Shown piece by piece: positions 9,524 to 16,119 of a DNA stretch of 38,035 bases (positions within the stretch are counted from its first letter, which is position 1; each line of letters begins with the position of its first letter). The notes beneath the pieces are model-generated. The model saw only the letters and a list, made by a program, of their open reading frames with translations. It was not told where the DNA came from and ran no database searches. The position numbers were made by a program, and so were the translations under genes. Where the stretch lies: assembly GCA_018055005.1 (NCBI GenBank), contig JAGPIM010000004.1:1-38035 (forward strand), given 5' to 3'. The DNA is from Laribacter sp. GTDB taxonomy: Bacteria; Pseudomonadota; Gammaproteobacteria; Burkholderiales; Aquaspirillaceae.

Positions 9524-10876
9524 ATGGCGATTTCGAGTGAAGTACGCAAAGCCGGGCCATTCCTCGGGAATGGAACGACGACTTCATTTCCGTTCGGCTT
9601 CAAGGTATTTGAGGCGGGTGATGTCAAGGTAGTGCAGGCGGATGCGAGAGGGGTGGAAACGACCCTGACACCGGGGTCCGGTTACAGCGTTACGCTCAAT
9701 CCGGAGCAGGAATCTGCGCCAGGCGGCACGGTGATATTGAAAGTGCCGCTTCCGAACGGAGAACGGCTGGCAATCACCAGCAGCATGGCCAACCTGCAGC
9801 CGATCACCCTGACGAATCAGGGCGGTTTCTATCCTGAGATCATCAATGCCGGCCTCGACCGGTTGACCATCCTCATTCAGCAAGCCATTGAGCAAGTCGG
9901 GCGGGCCGTCAAGGTCAACATTTCGTCCAGTCAGGATCCGGCAGAACTGGTGAATTCCCTGTTCGCCAGTGCCGATCAGGCTGCGAGCAATGCAGCAACA
10001 GCCGCGACGGCTGCCAATGCCGCAGCCGGCAGTGCTGCTGCAGCTGCCGACAGTGAGCGGCAGGCCGGTGAGTTTGCGACCTCAGCAGGTCAAAGTGCAG
10101 CCAGTGCAGCAGCAGATGCTGCATCCATTCACGGCAGCGTGGAAGCGGCAGCCGGGCATGCAGCTTCGGCAGCTTCCAGCGCGGCATCTGCTGCTGACAG
10201 TGCTGAAATTGCCAACAAGAAGGCTACCGAGGCAGCGGCCAGCGCCGGCAGTGCAATGGACAGCAAGACAGCGGCAGCCAACAGTGCAGTCGCTGCGGCC
10301 AGTAGTGAGCAACATGCTGGTGAATCCGCTGCTTCGGCTGCCCGGTCAGAAAATCATGCAGCAGAAAGTGCCCGGCAGGCTGCTGAAAGCGCAGCGACCG
10401 CCAGTGCCCCGATTGATGCCCATGAAGCCAAGCCGGATCCGCATCCGCAATACGCAACTGATACGGAATTGTCGGAACTGTCTGATTCAGTTCAGAGCGC
10501 AATATCCATTGCCCAGTCAAAAGTGGCGACAGTGAACGGAGTGGGGCCAGACCCATCAGGCAACGTGGAAATTGCCGTACAGAGTAACTCAAACTGGACT
10601 TTTGTCGGTGGCGCTACCGGATGGGCGCGGGACAATTCCACAGGGCTGACATTGCAATGGGGATTTGGCAATGCACCCTACGGCCAAACGGCCACACATT
10701 ATTTTCCGAAGAGTTTTTCTGCTGCGTATTCAGTCGCAATCGGTTCTCAGGGCGGCGTGGAAAGTACATGCCGTGTGACAACCTTGACCAGCACATATTT
10801 TCAATCTTTCAGACATTACTCCGGCTCCGGAGGCGGACATGGCGGCGTGTACTGGCTCGCAGTCGGGCACTCCTGA
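9524..10876 (+). CDS. Tail fibre protein
   Basis: A 450-aa fibre. Residues 1-135 form a T7-fibre/tailspike-like N-terminal virion-attachment region (GNGTTTSFPFGFKVFEAGDV, then PITLTNQGGFYPEIINAGLD). Residues about 145-295 are an Ala/Ser-rich repeat tract with periodic AAxSAxxA units, the usual shaft or coiled-coil sequence of phage fibres. The C-terminal approximately 95 residues contain LTLQWGFGNAP and a Gly/Ser-rich end (HYSGSGGGHGGVYWLAVG), resembling gp53-like receptor-binding tips with the LQWG motif. The tip probably determines which cell surface is recognised. The tail-fibre assembly gene follows 13 bp downstream. There is no reverse transcriptase or template repeat nearby, so the tip shows no sign of being a diversity-generating target. 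Confidence 0.85.
   Translation: MAISSEVRKAGPFLGNGTTTSFPFGFKVFEAGDVKVVQADARGVETTLTPGSGYSVTLNPEQESAPGGTVILKVPLPNGERLAITSSMANLQPITLTNQGGFYPEIINAGLDRLTILIQQAIEQVGRAVKVNISSSQDPAELVNSLFASADQAASNAATAATAANAAAGSAAAAADSERQAGEFATSAGQSAASAAADAASIHGSVEAAAGHAASAASSAASAADSAEIANKKATEAAASAGSAMDSKTAAANSAVAAASSEQHAGESAASAARSENHAAESARQAAESAATASAPIDAHEAKPDPHPQYATDTELSELSDSVQSAISIAQSKVATVNGVGPDPSGNVEIAVQSNSNWTFVGGATGWARDNSTGLTLQWGFGNAPYGQTATHYFPKSFSAAYSVAIGSQGGVESTCRVTTLTSTYFQSFRHYSGSGGGHGGVYWLAVGHS
9960..10420 (+). repeat. Ala-rich repeat tract in the tail-fibre gene
   Basis: The tract is built from degenerate GCA/GCC/GCG-rich units encoding AA-x-SA-x-x-AA. Units of this kind expand and contract by recombination in phage fibre genes, changing shaft length. 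The reading frame is intact. Confidence 0.7.
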
Positions 10877-10889
10877 AATGAGGTGAACC

Positions 10890-11486
10890 ATGAATTTCCT
10901 GATCAGGTTTGATGAAGCCGGAAGACGGACAGAAACCCATGTTGTCGAAGAGAAGACGCAATCCCAAATCGACAGCATGATTGATGACGGTTTTTTAATC
11001 GTGCCGGAGCCGGACTATTTGCTGTTGATCGGCAATACCACCGGCAAGGAACACATCAGGAATCCTGAAACCGGCGAATACGAAGAATATGTGCCACCAG
11101 AAGCAATGCCGCCAACGGTAGACGCCCTGCGCGAGTTGCGCCGGGCTGACATCAATGCATGGCGGGATCAGCAGGAAATGAGCGGCATCGTTTTTGAGCA
11201 TGCAGGACGGCGTTGGGATGGTGGCCTGCGCGTTCGTTCCCGCCTGAGCCCGGTCGTGTCCCTGCCAGAACTGCCGGCCGGATTTTTCTGGACTGATGCG
11301 GACAACAACGATGTGCCCATCACACAGCCTGAGCTGATCGAGCTCAATGCAGCGCACGAAGCCGCCATCACTGCACAGGGATTCCGGATTCACACCAGAC
11401 AACGTGAGATGAAACAGATCATCGAAAGTATGGACCGTGAGCAACTAAAGACATTTGTGCCTGGCTGGCCGGAAGGGAGCATGTAA
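10890..11486 (+). CDS. Tail fibre assembly protein, DUF4376-type C-terminus
   Basis: A 198-aa protein immediately after the fibre gene, with AGGTG before its ATG. The N-terminal half is a small acidic domain (DDGFLIVPEPDYLLLIGN). The C-terminal half begins ALRELRRADINAWRDQQE and continues SGIVFEHAGRRWDGG, the pattern of DUF4376 domains found in fibre assembly proteins and fibre-adjacent phage proteins. The likely role is chaperoning fibre folding or attachment; that role comes from gene order and family resemblance. Its stop codon overlaps the first base of the holin gene start. Confidence 0.7.
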   Translation: MNFLIRFDEAGRRTETHVVEEKTQSQIDSMIDDGFLIVPEPDYLLLIGNTTGKEHIRNPETGEYEEYVPPEAMPPTVDALRELRRADINAWRDQQEMSGIVFEHAGRRWDGGLRVRSRLSPVVSLPELPAGFFWTDADNNDVPITQPELIELNAAHEAAITAQGFRIHTRQREMKQIIESMDREQLKTFVPGWPEGSM

Positions 11487-11695
11487 TGGCTCTTCCAAAA
11501 GAAACTGCGGTAGAGGCAATCAAGGCAGCTCCACCCGTCAGCGTCACAGCTGCCGTTCTGTCCGGTGTCTCGGTAGCAGATGTGATCCAGTGGCTGACCG
11601 TGCTGTATCTGGTCTTGCAGGTGGCCTACCTGCTGGCCAAGTGGCGCAGGGAGTCACGCACAGCGGAGCGACAGGCATGCGTACACGACAAATAG
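11486..11695 (+). CDS. Putative holin
   Basis: A 69-aa protein at the head of the lysis block. It has one clear membrane segment (VIQWLTVLYLVLQVAYLLAKW, about residues 33-53), preceded by a weaker apolar stretch (VSVTAAVLSGVSVAD) and followed by a short Arg/Lys-rich tail (RRESRTAERQ), as expected for a small class II or III holin or pinholin. The GGAAGGGAGC ribosome binding site lies just upstream. The gene overlaps the endolysin start by 19 bp. Because the endolysin has a SAR signal, this protein may act as a pinholin that collapses membrane potential. No family-specific motif is visible. Confidence 0.7.
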   Translation: MALPKETAVEAIKAAPPVSVTAAVLSGVSVADVIQWLTVLYLVLQVAYLLAKWRRESRTAERQACVHDK

Positions 11696-12141
11696 CCGCC
11701 GCCCTCACACTATCAGCCTCGGCGCTGGTCGGCATTGCCCTGCACGAGGGCTACCGTGACACGGCGTACATCCCGGTACCGGGCGATGTGCCGACCATCG
11801 GCTTTGGCACAACCGAAGGCGTGAAGATGGGCGACCGCATCACGCCGCCCAAGGCGCCGGCCCGGGCATTGACCGACGTGCAGAAGTTCGAGGGGGCGCT
11901 GAAACAATGCGTTCGCGTGCCATTGCACCAGCACGAGTATGACGCCTTTGTCTCGCTGGCCTACAACATCGGCTCGGGGGCGTTTTGTGGCTCAACGCTG
12001 GTGCGAAAGCTCAATGCCGGCGATTACGCCGGAGCGTGTGCCGAAATTGATCGCTGGACCTATGCGGGAGGGAAACGCTTGCCCGGACTGGTCAAGCGTC
12101 GGGCAGAGGAGCGGGCCCGGTGTGAGGGGAGGGCGGCATGA
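11677..12141 (+). CDS. SAR endolysin, GH24 lysozyme (R21-like)
   Basis: A 154-aa muramidase of the T4/P21 lysozyme family that cleaves peptidoglycan during lysis. The catalytic triad pattern is visible near the N-terminus: HEGYRDTAYIPVPGDVPTIG supplies the Glu, the Asp/Tyr region and Thr. The conserved FVSLAYNIGSGAFCGSTL and LPGLVKRRAEER segments are present. Residues 5-21 (QIAAALTLSASALVGIA) form a weakly hydrophobic Ala/Gly/Ser-rich signal-arrest-release helix, so export should not need a large-hole holin. The ATG at 11677 with GGAG about 9 bases upstream is preferred over a start at 11455, which would run through two other genes. The 3' end overlaps Rz by 4 bp. Confidence 0.9.
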   Translation: MRTRQIAAALTLSASALVGIALHEGYRDTAYIPVPGDVPTIGFGTTEGVKMGDRITPPKAPARALTDVQKFEGALKQCVRVPLHQHEYDAFVSLAYNIGSGAFCGSTLVRKLNAGDYAGACAEIDRWTYAGGKRLPGLVKRRAEERARCEGRAA

Positions 12142-12584
12142 AAAACTGGATTCTGGTCGCAATGATAGCTGCCGTATTCGCAGGCGGCTGGTGGGCTGGC
12201 TCGGTGCATGAGCAATCAAGCTGGCAGGCCGAAAAGCTGACCATGGCTGCCACCCGTGACAAACAGATCAACGAGGCGCGGAAGGCAGAGGCCGCGATGC
12301 ACGCACAAGTCAGGAAGGCACAAGAAGATGCACAGAAACGGGAACAAAAACTGGTGGCTGATGCCGCTGCTGCTGGCCGGGCTGCTGACGGGTTGCGCAG
12401 CCAAATCGCCAGTCTACGACGCGGCCTGTCCACTGCCGGCGCCGAAGCCAATCGTCGCACAGCCGATGCCGCACTCGACGTATTCCAGCAGTGCGCAGAC
12501 GAATATCGAGCAGTGGCGCAAGCGGCTGACCAGCACGCAAGTGATGCAATGACGCTGGATCAGGCGTGGCCGGTGCCTGATTGA
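12138..12584 (+). CDS. Rz-like inner-membrane spanin (DUF2514-like)
   Basis: A 148-aa i-spanin. It has an N-terminal signal anchor (WILVAMIAAVFAGGWWAGS, residues about 3-21), a long charged coiled coil (AEKLTMAATRDKQINEARKA through REQKLVADAAAAG), and a C-terminal region ending QCADEYRAVAQAADQHASDA, which resembles DUF2514 spanins. With Rz1 it fuses the inner and outer membranes in the last step of lysis. It overlaps the endolysin by an ATGA and contains the whole of Rz1 in another frame. Confidence 0.85.
   Translation: MKNWILVAMIAAVFAGGWWAGSVHEQSSWQAEKLTMAATRDKQINEARKAEAAMHAQVRKAQEDAQKREQKLVADAAAAGRAADGLRSQIASLRRGLSTAGAEANRRTADAALDVFQQCADEYRAVAQAADQHASDAMTLDQAWPVPD
12328..12552 (+). CDS. 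Rz1-like outer-membrane spanin lipoprotein, nested inside Rz
   Basis: A 74-aa lipoprotein read in another frame entirely inside the Rz gene, as in lambda. The ATG at 12328 (AAGG upstream) gives a short basic N-region, a hydrophobic core MPLLLAGLLTGC with lipobox LTGC, and a mature Pro-rich segment (PLPAPKPIVAQPMP). This is the classic o-spanin layout. The in-frame ATG at 12256 would give a poor signal peptide and was not used. Confidence 0.85.
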   Translation: MHRNGNKNWWLMPLLLAGLLTGCAAKSPVYDAACPLPAPKPIVAQPMPHSTYSSSAQTNIEQWRKRLTSTQVMQ

Positions 12585-12598
12585 CTATGGCAACAGGC

Positions 12599-12645
12599 AA
12601 AAAACAACCCCCGAACTGTTGACGCAGGTCGGGGTTGTTTTTGTC
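12599..12645 (+). terminator. Rho-independent terminator of the late/lysis operon
   Basis: AAAACAACCCCCGA pairs with TCGGGGTTGTTTTT across a loop of about 12 bases, and the 3' arm runs into a T-tract. It lies 15 bp after the Rz stop and should end late transcription before the cassette region. Confidence 0.85.
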
Positions 12646-12883
12646 CACGATTTCGGCAGGGGAGAAGACGTTTAAAGACTGCCAAAGGGTATTTTCAAAA
12701 GATACGTCAATGTATTGATTCAAAAACAATATTACTCCTATGGCTGCGATTCTGCGTCAGCACGGCCATCCTCTCGCTGGCTGTAACTCCGGTCATTCTG
12801 ACATTACGTTGGTGGTGAGCTTGCCAAGACGAATAACACGTAGTAAAAATGTCAAAGTTATTAAAAGATAATCTGGGTTTGCC
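12646..12883. other. Gene-free transition region after the phage lysis block
   Basis: About 240 bp of lower GC sequence without a supported gene. A weak promoter-like pair (TTGATT near 12715 and TATGGC about 18 bp downstream) could serve the DUF1330 gene. A clean attC core site was looked for and not found, so a cassette boundary here is not supported. Confidence 0.4.
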
Positions 12884-13171
12884 ATGGCTAATGCGTATGT
12901 TGTTGGCCACCTGACCGTCAAAGATTCTGAGTTGTGGAACGAGTATCGCGACAAGGTTCCGGCAACTCTCATTCCATGGAAAGGAGAATTGGTTTTTCGT
13001 GGGAAGCAGGTATCCGTGCTTTCTGGCGATAGCCCACATCCAGGTATCGTTGTGATTTGTTTCCCTAGTCTGGCAGAAGCTCAAGGCTGGTTTTCTTCTT
13101 TGGCTTATCAAGCCCTGATTCCGTTAAGGCAGCAGGCTGCCGAAATGGTTTTGTCAATTTATAAAGAATGA
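12884..13171 (+). CDS. DUF1330 family protein
   Basis: A 95-aa protein with the features of the DUF1330 dimeric alpha-beta barrel family: the start AYVVGHLTVKDSELWNEYRDKVPATL, the central LVFRGKQVSVLSGDSPHPGIVVICFPS, and a C-terminal AEAQGWFSSLAYQALIPLRQQAAE. The family is structurally characterised, but its reaction is generally unknown. No strong ribosome binding site precedes the ATG. The stop overlaps a 54-codon ORF in an ATGA. DUF1330 genes are common accessory cargo and sometimes occur as integron cassettes, but no convincing attC flanks this one, so it is not called a cassette here. Confidence 0.75.
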   Translation: MANAYVVGHLTVKDSELWNEYRDKVPATLIPWKGELVFRGKQVSVLSGDSPHPGIVVICFPSLAEAQGWFSSLAYQALIPLRQQAAEMVLSIYKE

Positions 13172-13332
13172 GATCAACGATTCCTCTACGCAGCAGATTG
13201 TATGGGCTAGCGTCCCGAACTGAATTTATAGCAAAGGCTGCTGCTGATCTTGTCGCCCTCGCAGATGACGCCGATGCCGTTGTCAGGCAATTGACAGCGT
13301 GTCAGGCGGTGATTGGGGAGTATCAGAGATAA
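13168..13332 (+). CDS. 54-aa ORF, possible remnant of a phage lysis protein C-terminus
   Basis: This ORF starts at ATG 13168, overlapping the DUF1330 stop (ATGA), and runs to a TAA at 13330-13332. The product is helical with a regular heptad-like pattern (FIAKAAADLVALADDADAVV, then QLTACQAVIGEYQR). That pattern resembles C-terminal ends of some phage i-spanin or LysB-like proteins, but the match is by eye only. It may be translated by coupling to the DUF1330 gene, or be the surviving 3' end of a phage gene whose 5' part was replaced by the DUF1330 insertion. An intact Rz lies only 600 bp upstream. Confidence 0.4.
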   Translation: MRSTIPLRSRLYGLASRTEFIAKAAADLVALADDADAVVRQLTACQAVIGEYQR

Positions 13333-13424
13333 AGGATCGAATGGAAGCGTCGGCTTCTTTATGTACCGTAAACGGACGGATCAGCGAGGTGCTGGCCCAA
13401 ATATCATTCATTGTTATGTGTGCA

Positions 13425-13474
13425 TGCAAAAGGAATACATGCCTGTGGGGGTGTGTATTCCACGTTATGCGGAA
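13425..13474 (+). repeat. Degenerate attC-like site at the left edge of the cassette array
   Basis: GGAATACA and TGTATTCC form an inverted repeat around 13434-13464, followed by ACGTTATGCGG (core GTTATGC at 13466). The right core is good, but the left core, which should be an RYYYAAC heptamer, is not recognisable. This looks like a decayed attC whose GTT junction marks the left end of the first cassette. Confidence 0.5.
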
Positions 13475-15020
13475 AGAATTTTGATTGCCGAGCTTCACTG
13501 TGATGCAAACCGTATTGGATTATCAGCAGGAACACATCAGTATTCGCAACGAGACGAGATAGACATGGCGCTGAAAGACGAACTAATTGCGTTGGTGACT
13601 GAATTAGACCGAGTACATTCGGGTGCCATTTCTTGGTGTGACGAATTCGAGATGCCTGACTTTGTTACGGCGGCCAACGGAATGCAACGCCATTTCACCC
13701 GCAATGCCAGAAAGGCCGTTATGAGACTTTCTGAAGTTATTTATTCCAATCGATTACATTCCTCTCTAAAAGTTGAGCTAGAAAAGTATGAAAAAATTGT
13801 TCGCCAAGTAGTTGCAGATATGCATGCAGAGGGGGAATTTGAGACATTCTGCAAAACAGGGGATAAAACTGCCGTAAAGAAAATGAAGGCTTTGATTGAG
13901 GAACAGATAGCCAGCATTGCTCAAGAGTACACGCATTATTTTCCTGCTTGGACGGTAGGCGTGGAGAGGGAGAGCCCTTTCACTATTGGGCCAGTGCGCT
14001 TTCTCACTCGAGCCCAATGGATTGATTCTGTTGACTTCCCAGAAAGTGGAAAAGAAAGGTTTCTAGATTCACCAGAGGCCAACCATCAGTGGAAGGAAAT
14101 ACTCAAACAGGCGTTGCAAAAACCTAGAGATTTAGCGCCACTTGAAGGACTTGCTGGAGTTGTCTATGGTGCAGTGAATGAGTGCCCTTCTTTGTTAGAA
14201 GTTACTATTCGAGATTATGAAAAGGAGTACTCCCGCAAACTAGCAAAGCTCGTATGTAAAACTGCTCTAGATGCTATTTCCCTTGGGCTAGGCGGGGCAG
14301 AGTTTTTTCATCAGCAAGCACTTCAAGAAGAACGGCTACCCCCTGTTGGTAGCTATAGTCTTATCGGAAGCAATGGATTTCTTTGGTTACCCGGAATTTC
14401 ACTGAGCAAGCGTATTCCTCACTTATCTGACGCTCACGTCGCTCAGGCGTTAGCACATATGGCAAATATCCTGCCTGCGTTTTCCTCAATACTGAATGGG
14501 TTGGTTAATCCCGCCGGTCACAAGCATCCCAAACTTGCAAATCGCTGGGCCACTGCGCTGGATTGGTTCGGTGAGGGAAATCGGGAATCGAGTGACGCAA
14601 TTGCAGTAGCAAAATTTGGCACCTGCCTTGATGTACTTTCATGCGGTGGCAAATATGAGGGTATTGCCCAGATGGTCACTCACCTTACAGGCATCAAAGA
14701 AGATACTCAGGTTATACAAGAGCCCTTGCCGCGCACACTGAAACAACTCGTTAAGGATATTTATGACGAAGGTCGCTCTAAGATCCTGCACGGCACCTAT
14801 TTTGATAGGTTGGAATCGTTTTCCCGTGAACGACAGCGTGCCGCTCATCTTGCTAAGATTGTTTTGATCGAGAGCGCTTTACGACTAGAGCATTACATCG
14901 GTGATGATGAAGATAAAGCCTTTAGTGCAATGCCCGCGCGGCAGAGTACAAATGCCGCATAACCCATCAATCCACCGGACGCTGCGCGATAAAGCCGCGC
15001 AGCGCCGGTGATTTCAAACG
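13466..15020 (+). mobile_element. Integron gene cassette 1
   Basis: The cassette begins at GTTATGCGG (13466-13474). Its own attC begins CCGCATAAC (14955-14963), an exact 9-base reverse complement. This reciprocity follows from the circular form of a cassette, whose attC core is split on integration. It carries one gene whose TAA stop lies in the attC core. Confidence 0.85.
13565..14962 (+). CDS. Large HEPN-domain protein (Apea-like), candidate abortive-infection RNase; cassette 1
   Basis: A 465-aa cassette-encoded protein. The C-terminal region contains IYDEGRSKILHGTYF, with the Rx4H catalytic-type motif of HEPN ribonucleases at R404 and H409, followed by the helix ERQRAAHLAKIVLIESALRL. The sequence RSKxxHG near the end of a long helical protein is typical of Apea-like HEPN proteins, several of which abort phage infection by cleaving RNA. 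The middle (SLLEVTIRDYEKEYSRKLAK, FLWLPGISLSKRIP) is of unknown fold. The frame is open further upstream, but that part crosses the cassette boundary, so the ATG at 13565 was chosen; its ribosome binding site is weak and a TTG near 13487 is possible. Lower GC than the phage genes. Confidence 0.6.
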   Translation: MALKDELIALVTELDRVHSGAISWCDEFEMPDFVTAANGMQRHFTRNARKAVMRLSEVIYSNRLHSSLKVELEKYEKIVRQVVADMHAEGEFETFCKTGDKTAVKKMKALIEEQIASIAQEYTHYFPAWTVGVERESPFTIGPVRFLTRAQWIDSVDFPESGKERFLDSPEANHQWKEILKQALQKPRDLAPLEGLAGVVYGAVNECPSLLEVTIRDYEKEYSRKLAKLVCKTALDAISLGLGGAEFFHQQALQEERLPPVGSYSLIGSNGFLWLPGISLSKRIPHLSDAHVAQALAHMANILPAFSSILNGLVNPAGHKHPKLANRWATALDWFGEGNRESSDAIAVAKFGTCLDVLSCGGKYEGIAQMVTHLTGIKEDTQVIQEPLPRTLKQLVKDIYDEGRSKILHGTYFDRLESFSRERQRAAHLAKIVLIESALRLEHYIGDDEDKAFSAMPARQSTNAA

Positions 15021-15027
15021 TTAGGGC
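14957..15027 (+). repeat. attC site of cassette 1
   Basis: The left core is GCATAAC (14957-14963) and the right core is GTTAGGGC (15020-15027). Between them CACCGGACGCTGCGCG pairs with CGCGCAGCGCCGGTG, leaving one unpaired A on the left arm. This is the imperfect hairpin with an extrahelical base that integron integrases recognise on single-stranded attC. The TAA stop of the cassette gene is inside the left core. Confidence 0.9.
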
Positions 15028-15672
15028 TTTTCGGAGATATTTATGGCAATTGTTCAAGACTTCACATACAACTTCGGCGGTTTCGGTGGCTATCCGTCTC
15101 GCTGCCATATCCGGGTACTCGATGAGCCTGATAAACCATTGGTCGTAATCTGTTCCCAGCTCGCGAAAAATCCAGGAACATCTGTTACAAATGCGACCGA
15201 GATGATTGCTCAATCGGTTCAGGACTATTTGTCGCGAGACAACTTGTCTTTGAGCGCCGCTATTCAGCAATACATAAAAACATCGAAACTCACGAAAATC
15301 CTTGGGGACTTGGTCGTCCGCCTAAAAGACAGCAAGAACCTAACGGTCTTCACGCTTGAATCTATAAAACTTGCTCTTGAATATCGCGAATTGCACTCCT
15401 CTCGATCTAACAAGATCGCAGAAATGTTTTGGGTTGAGCACTATGATGCCTCTATTGGGCTGAGTCCGAAATGCGAGTATCTGGAGATATCTTTCGATCC
15501 GGGCACATGGACACCAAACTGGGAATGCACTACTCCAACTGCACTCTCAAATAAAACTGGCTATCCAATTGCTGAATTCCAAATCCCTGCTGCTGTTATT
15601 AACCAGCCCTAACCCGGCGTTCCATAGGGATGCTACGCCGGTAAGCCAGCTTCGCACCCCTGATCTAGCAGG
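15020..15672 (+). mobile_element. Integron gene cassette 2
   Basis: The cassette starts with GTTAGGGC (15020-15027). Its attC starts with GCCCTAAC (15606-15613), the exact 8-base reverse complement, including the non-consensus GGG/CCC. That shared deviation is strong evidence for a true cassette end pair. Confidence 0.9.
15043..15612 (+). CDS. Hypothetical protein, cassette 2
   Basis: A 189-aa soluble protein that I do not recognise. The start is clear: GGAG lies 7 bases before the ATG and 16 bases inside the cassette. The N-terminal part (FTYNFGGFGGYPSRCHIRVL, PLVVICSQLAKNPGTSVTN) looks like a beta-rich domain. The middle (SAAIQQYIKTSKLTKILG) is helical. The C-terminus (EYLEISFDPGTWTPNWE) is again beta. 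No signal peptide or membrane segment is visible. The stop lies in the left attC core, and the neighbouring HEPN cassette makes a defence role possible but unproven. Confidence 0.75.
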   Translation: MAIVQDFTYNFGGFGGYPSRCHIRVLDEPDKPLVVICSQLAKNPGTSVTNATEMIAQSVQDYLSRDNLSLSAAIQQYIKTSKLTKILGDLVVRLKDSKNLTVFTLESIKLALEYRELHSSRSNKIAEMFWVEHYDASIGLSPKCEYLEISFDPGTWTPNWECTTPTALSNKTGYPIAEFQIPAAVINQP

Positions 15673-15679
15673 TTATGCC
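15606..15679 (+). repeat. attC site of cassette 2
   Basis: The left core is GCCCTAAC (15606-15613) and the right core GTTATGCC (15672-15679), 74 bp in all. CCGGCGT/ACGCCGG is the clearest internal inverted repeat. The internal pairing is less regular than in attC 1 and attC 3, but both cores match their cassette partners exactly. Confidence 0.8.
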
Positions 15680-16112
15680 TCATGCCTCAATAGAGACTTA
15701 GGTGATGAAAAAAGAGTACAGCAAATTAACAGTCGATATTGAGCAGAGCATTGCACGTGCCTACGACCTTAACCTTTCTTCAAAGGACCGGAGTGAAGTC
15801 AAAGGCCATCTCGCACACATTCTGCCTAAGCTTCGCGCACCAAACACTTTGATTCAGCCCATTAAGGAAGCACTGGCCTTTGTTCATATGCAGGAAGCGA
15901 AAAATCAATCATGGAAAGATTGGTTAGGAAAGCCAGTTCTTGTTGCTCTTGTTACTGCGCTAATAACCGCGCCAGTATCTTTTTATGTGGGTCTGTCCAT
16001 TAAAAGCTCAAAGGCACAAGAGTGCCAGGCTTCAAACTCGGCAGCTAGCACCCCGCAAGGCATAACAAGTCAATTCAGCGGACCCGCTAAAGCGGGCCGC
16101 TGATTTCTAACG
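15672..16112 (+). mobile_element. Integron gene cassette 3
   Basis: The cassette starts with GTTATGCC (15672-15679), and its attC starts with GGCATAAC (16059-16066), the exact 8-base reverse complement. It is a short cassette of about 440 bp carrying one small membrane-protein gene. Confidence 0.9.
15705..16103 (+). CDS. Small single-span membrane protein, cassette 3
   Basis: A 132-aa protein of unknown function. Residues 1-85 are a charged helical cytoplasmic region (LTVDIEQSIARAYDLNLSSK, KEALAFVHMQEAKNQSW). One membrane segment follows (KPVLVALVTALITAPVSFYV), then a short Ser/Ala-rich tail. The 3' end runs through the attC: the last approximately 15 codons are encoded by the recombination site itself, so the tail would change if the cassette moved. 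A GTG at 15702 is an alternative start. The layout of soluble domain plus single helix recalls small membrane-acting effectors, but nothing more specific can be seen. Confidence 0.6.
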   Translation: MKKEYSKLTVDIEQSIARAYDLNLSSKDRSEVKGHLAHILPKLRAPNTLIQPIKEALAFVHMQEAKNQSWKDWLGKPVLVALVTALITAPVSFYVGLSIKSSKAQECQASNSAASTPQGITSQFSGPAKAGR

Positions 16113-16119
16113 TTAGGCA
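16059..16119 (+). repeat. attC site of cassette 3
   Basis: The left core is GGCATAAC (16059-16066) and the right core GTTAGGCA (16112-16119), 61 bp in all. CAGCGGACCCGCT pairs with AGCGGGCCGCTG to form a compact hairpin. The AACAAG after the left core is like that in many mobile-integron attC sites. The site overlaps the end of the cassette 3 gene. Confidence 0.9.

Noticed and set aside
9524..10876. Tail-fibre gene as target of a diversity-generating retroelement
   Set aside because: No reverse transcriptase, accessory gene or second copy of the 3' end of the fibre gene is present in the window.
12750..12870. Possible attC before the DUF1330 gene
   Set aside because: TGTAACTCC and ACGTTGGTG fall near the right places, but neither fits the core consensus, there is no hairpin, and no reciprocal end is found after the gene.
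13313..13564. N-terminal extension of the cassette 1 protein to 13313
   Set aside because: It would cross the cassette start at 13466 and overlap the 54-codon ORF; an ATG inside the cassette is more consistent.
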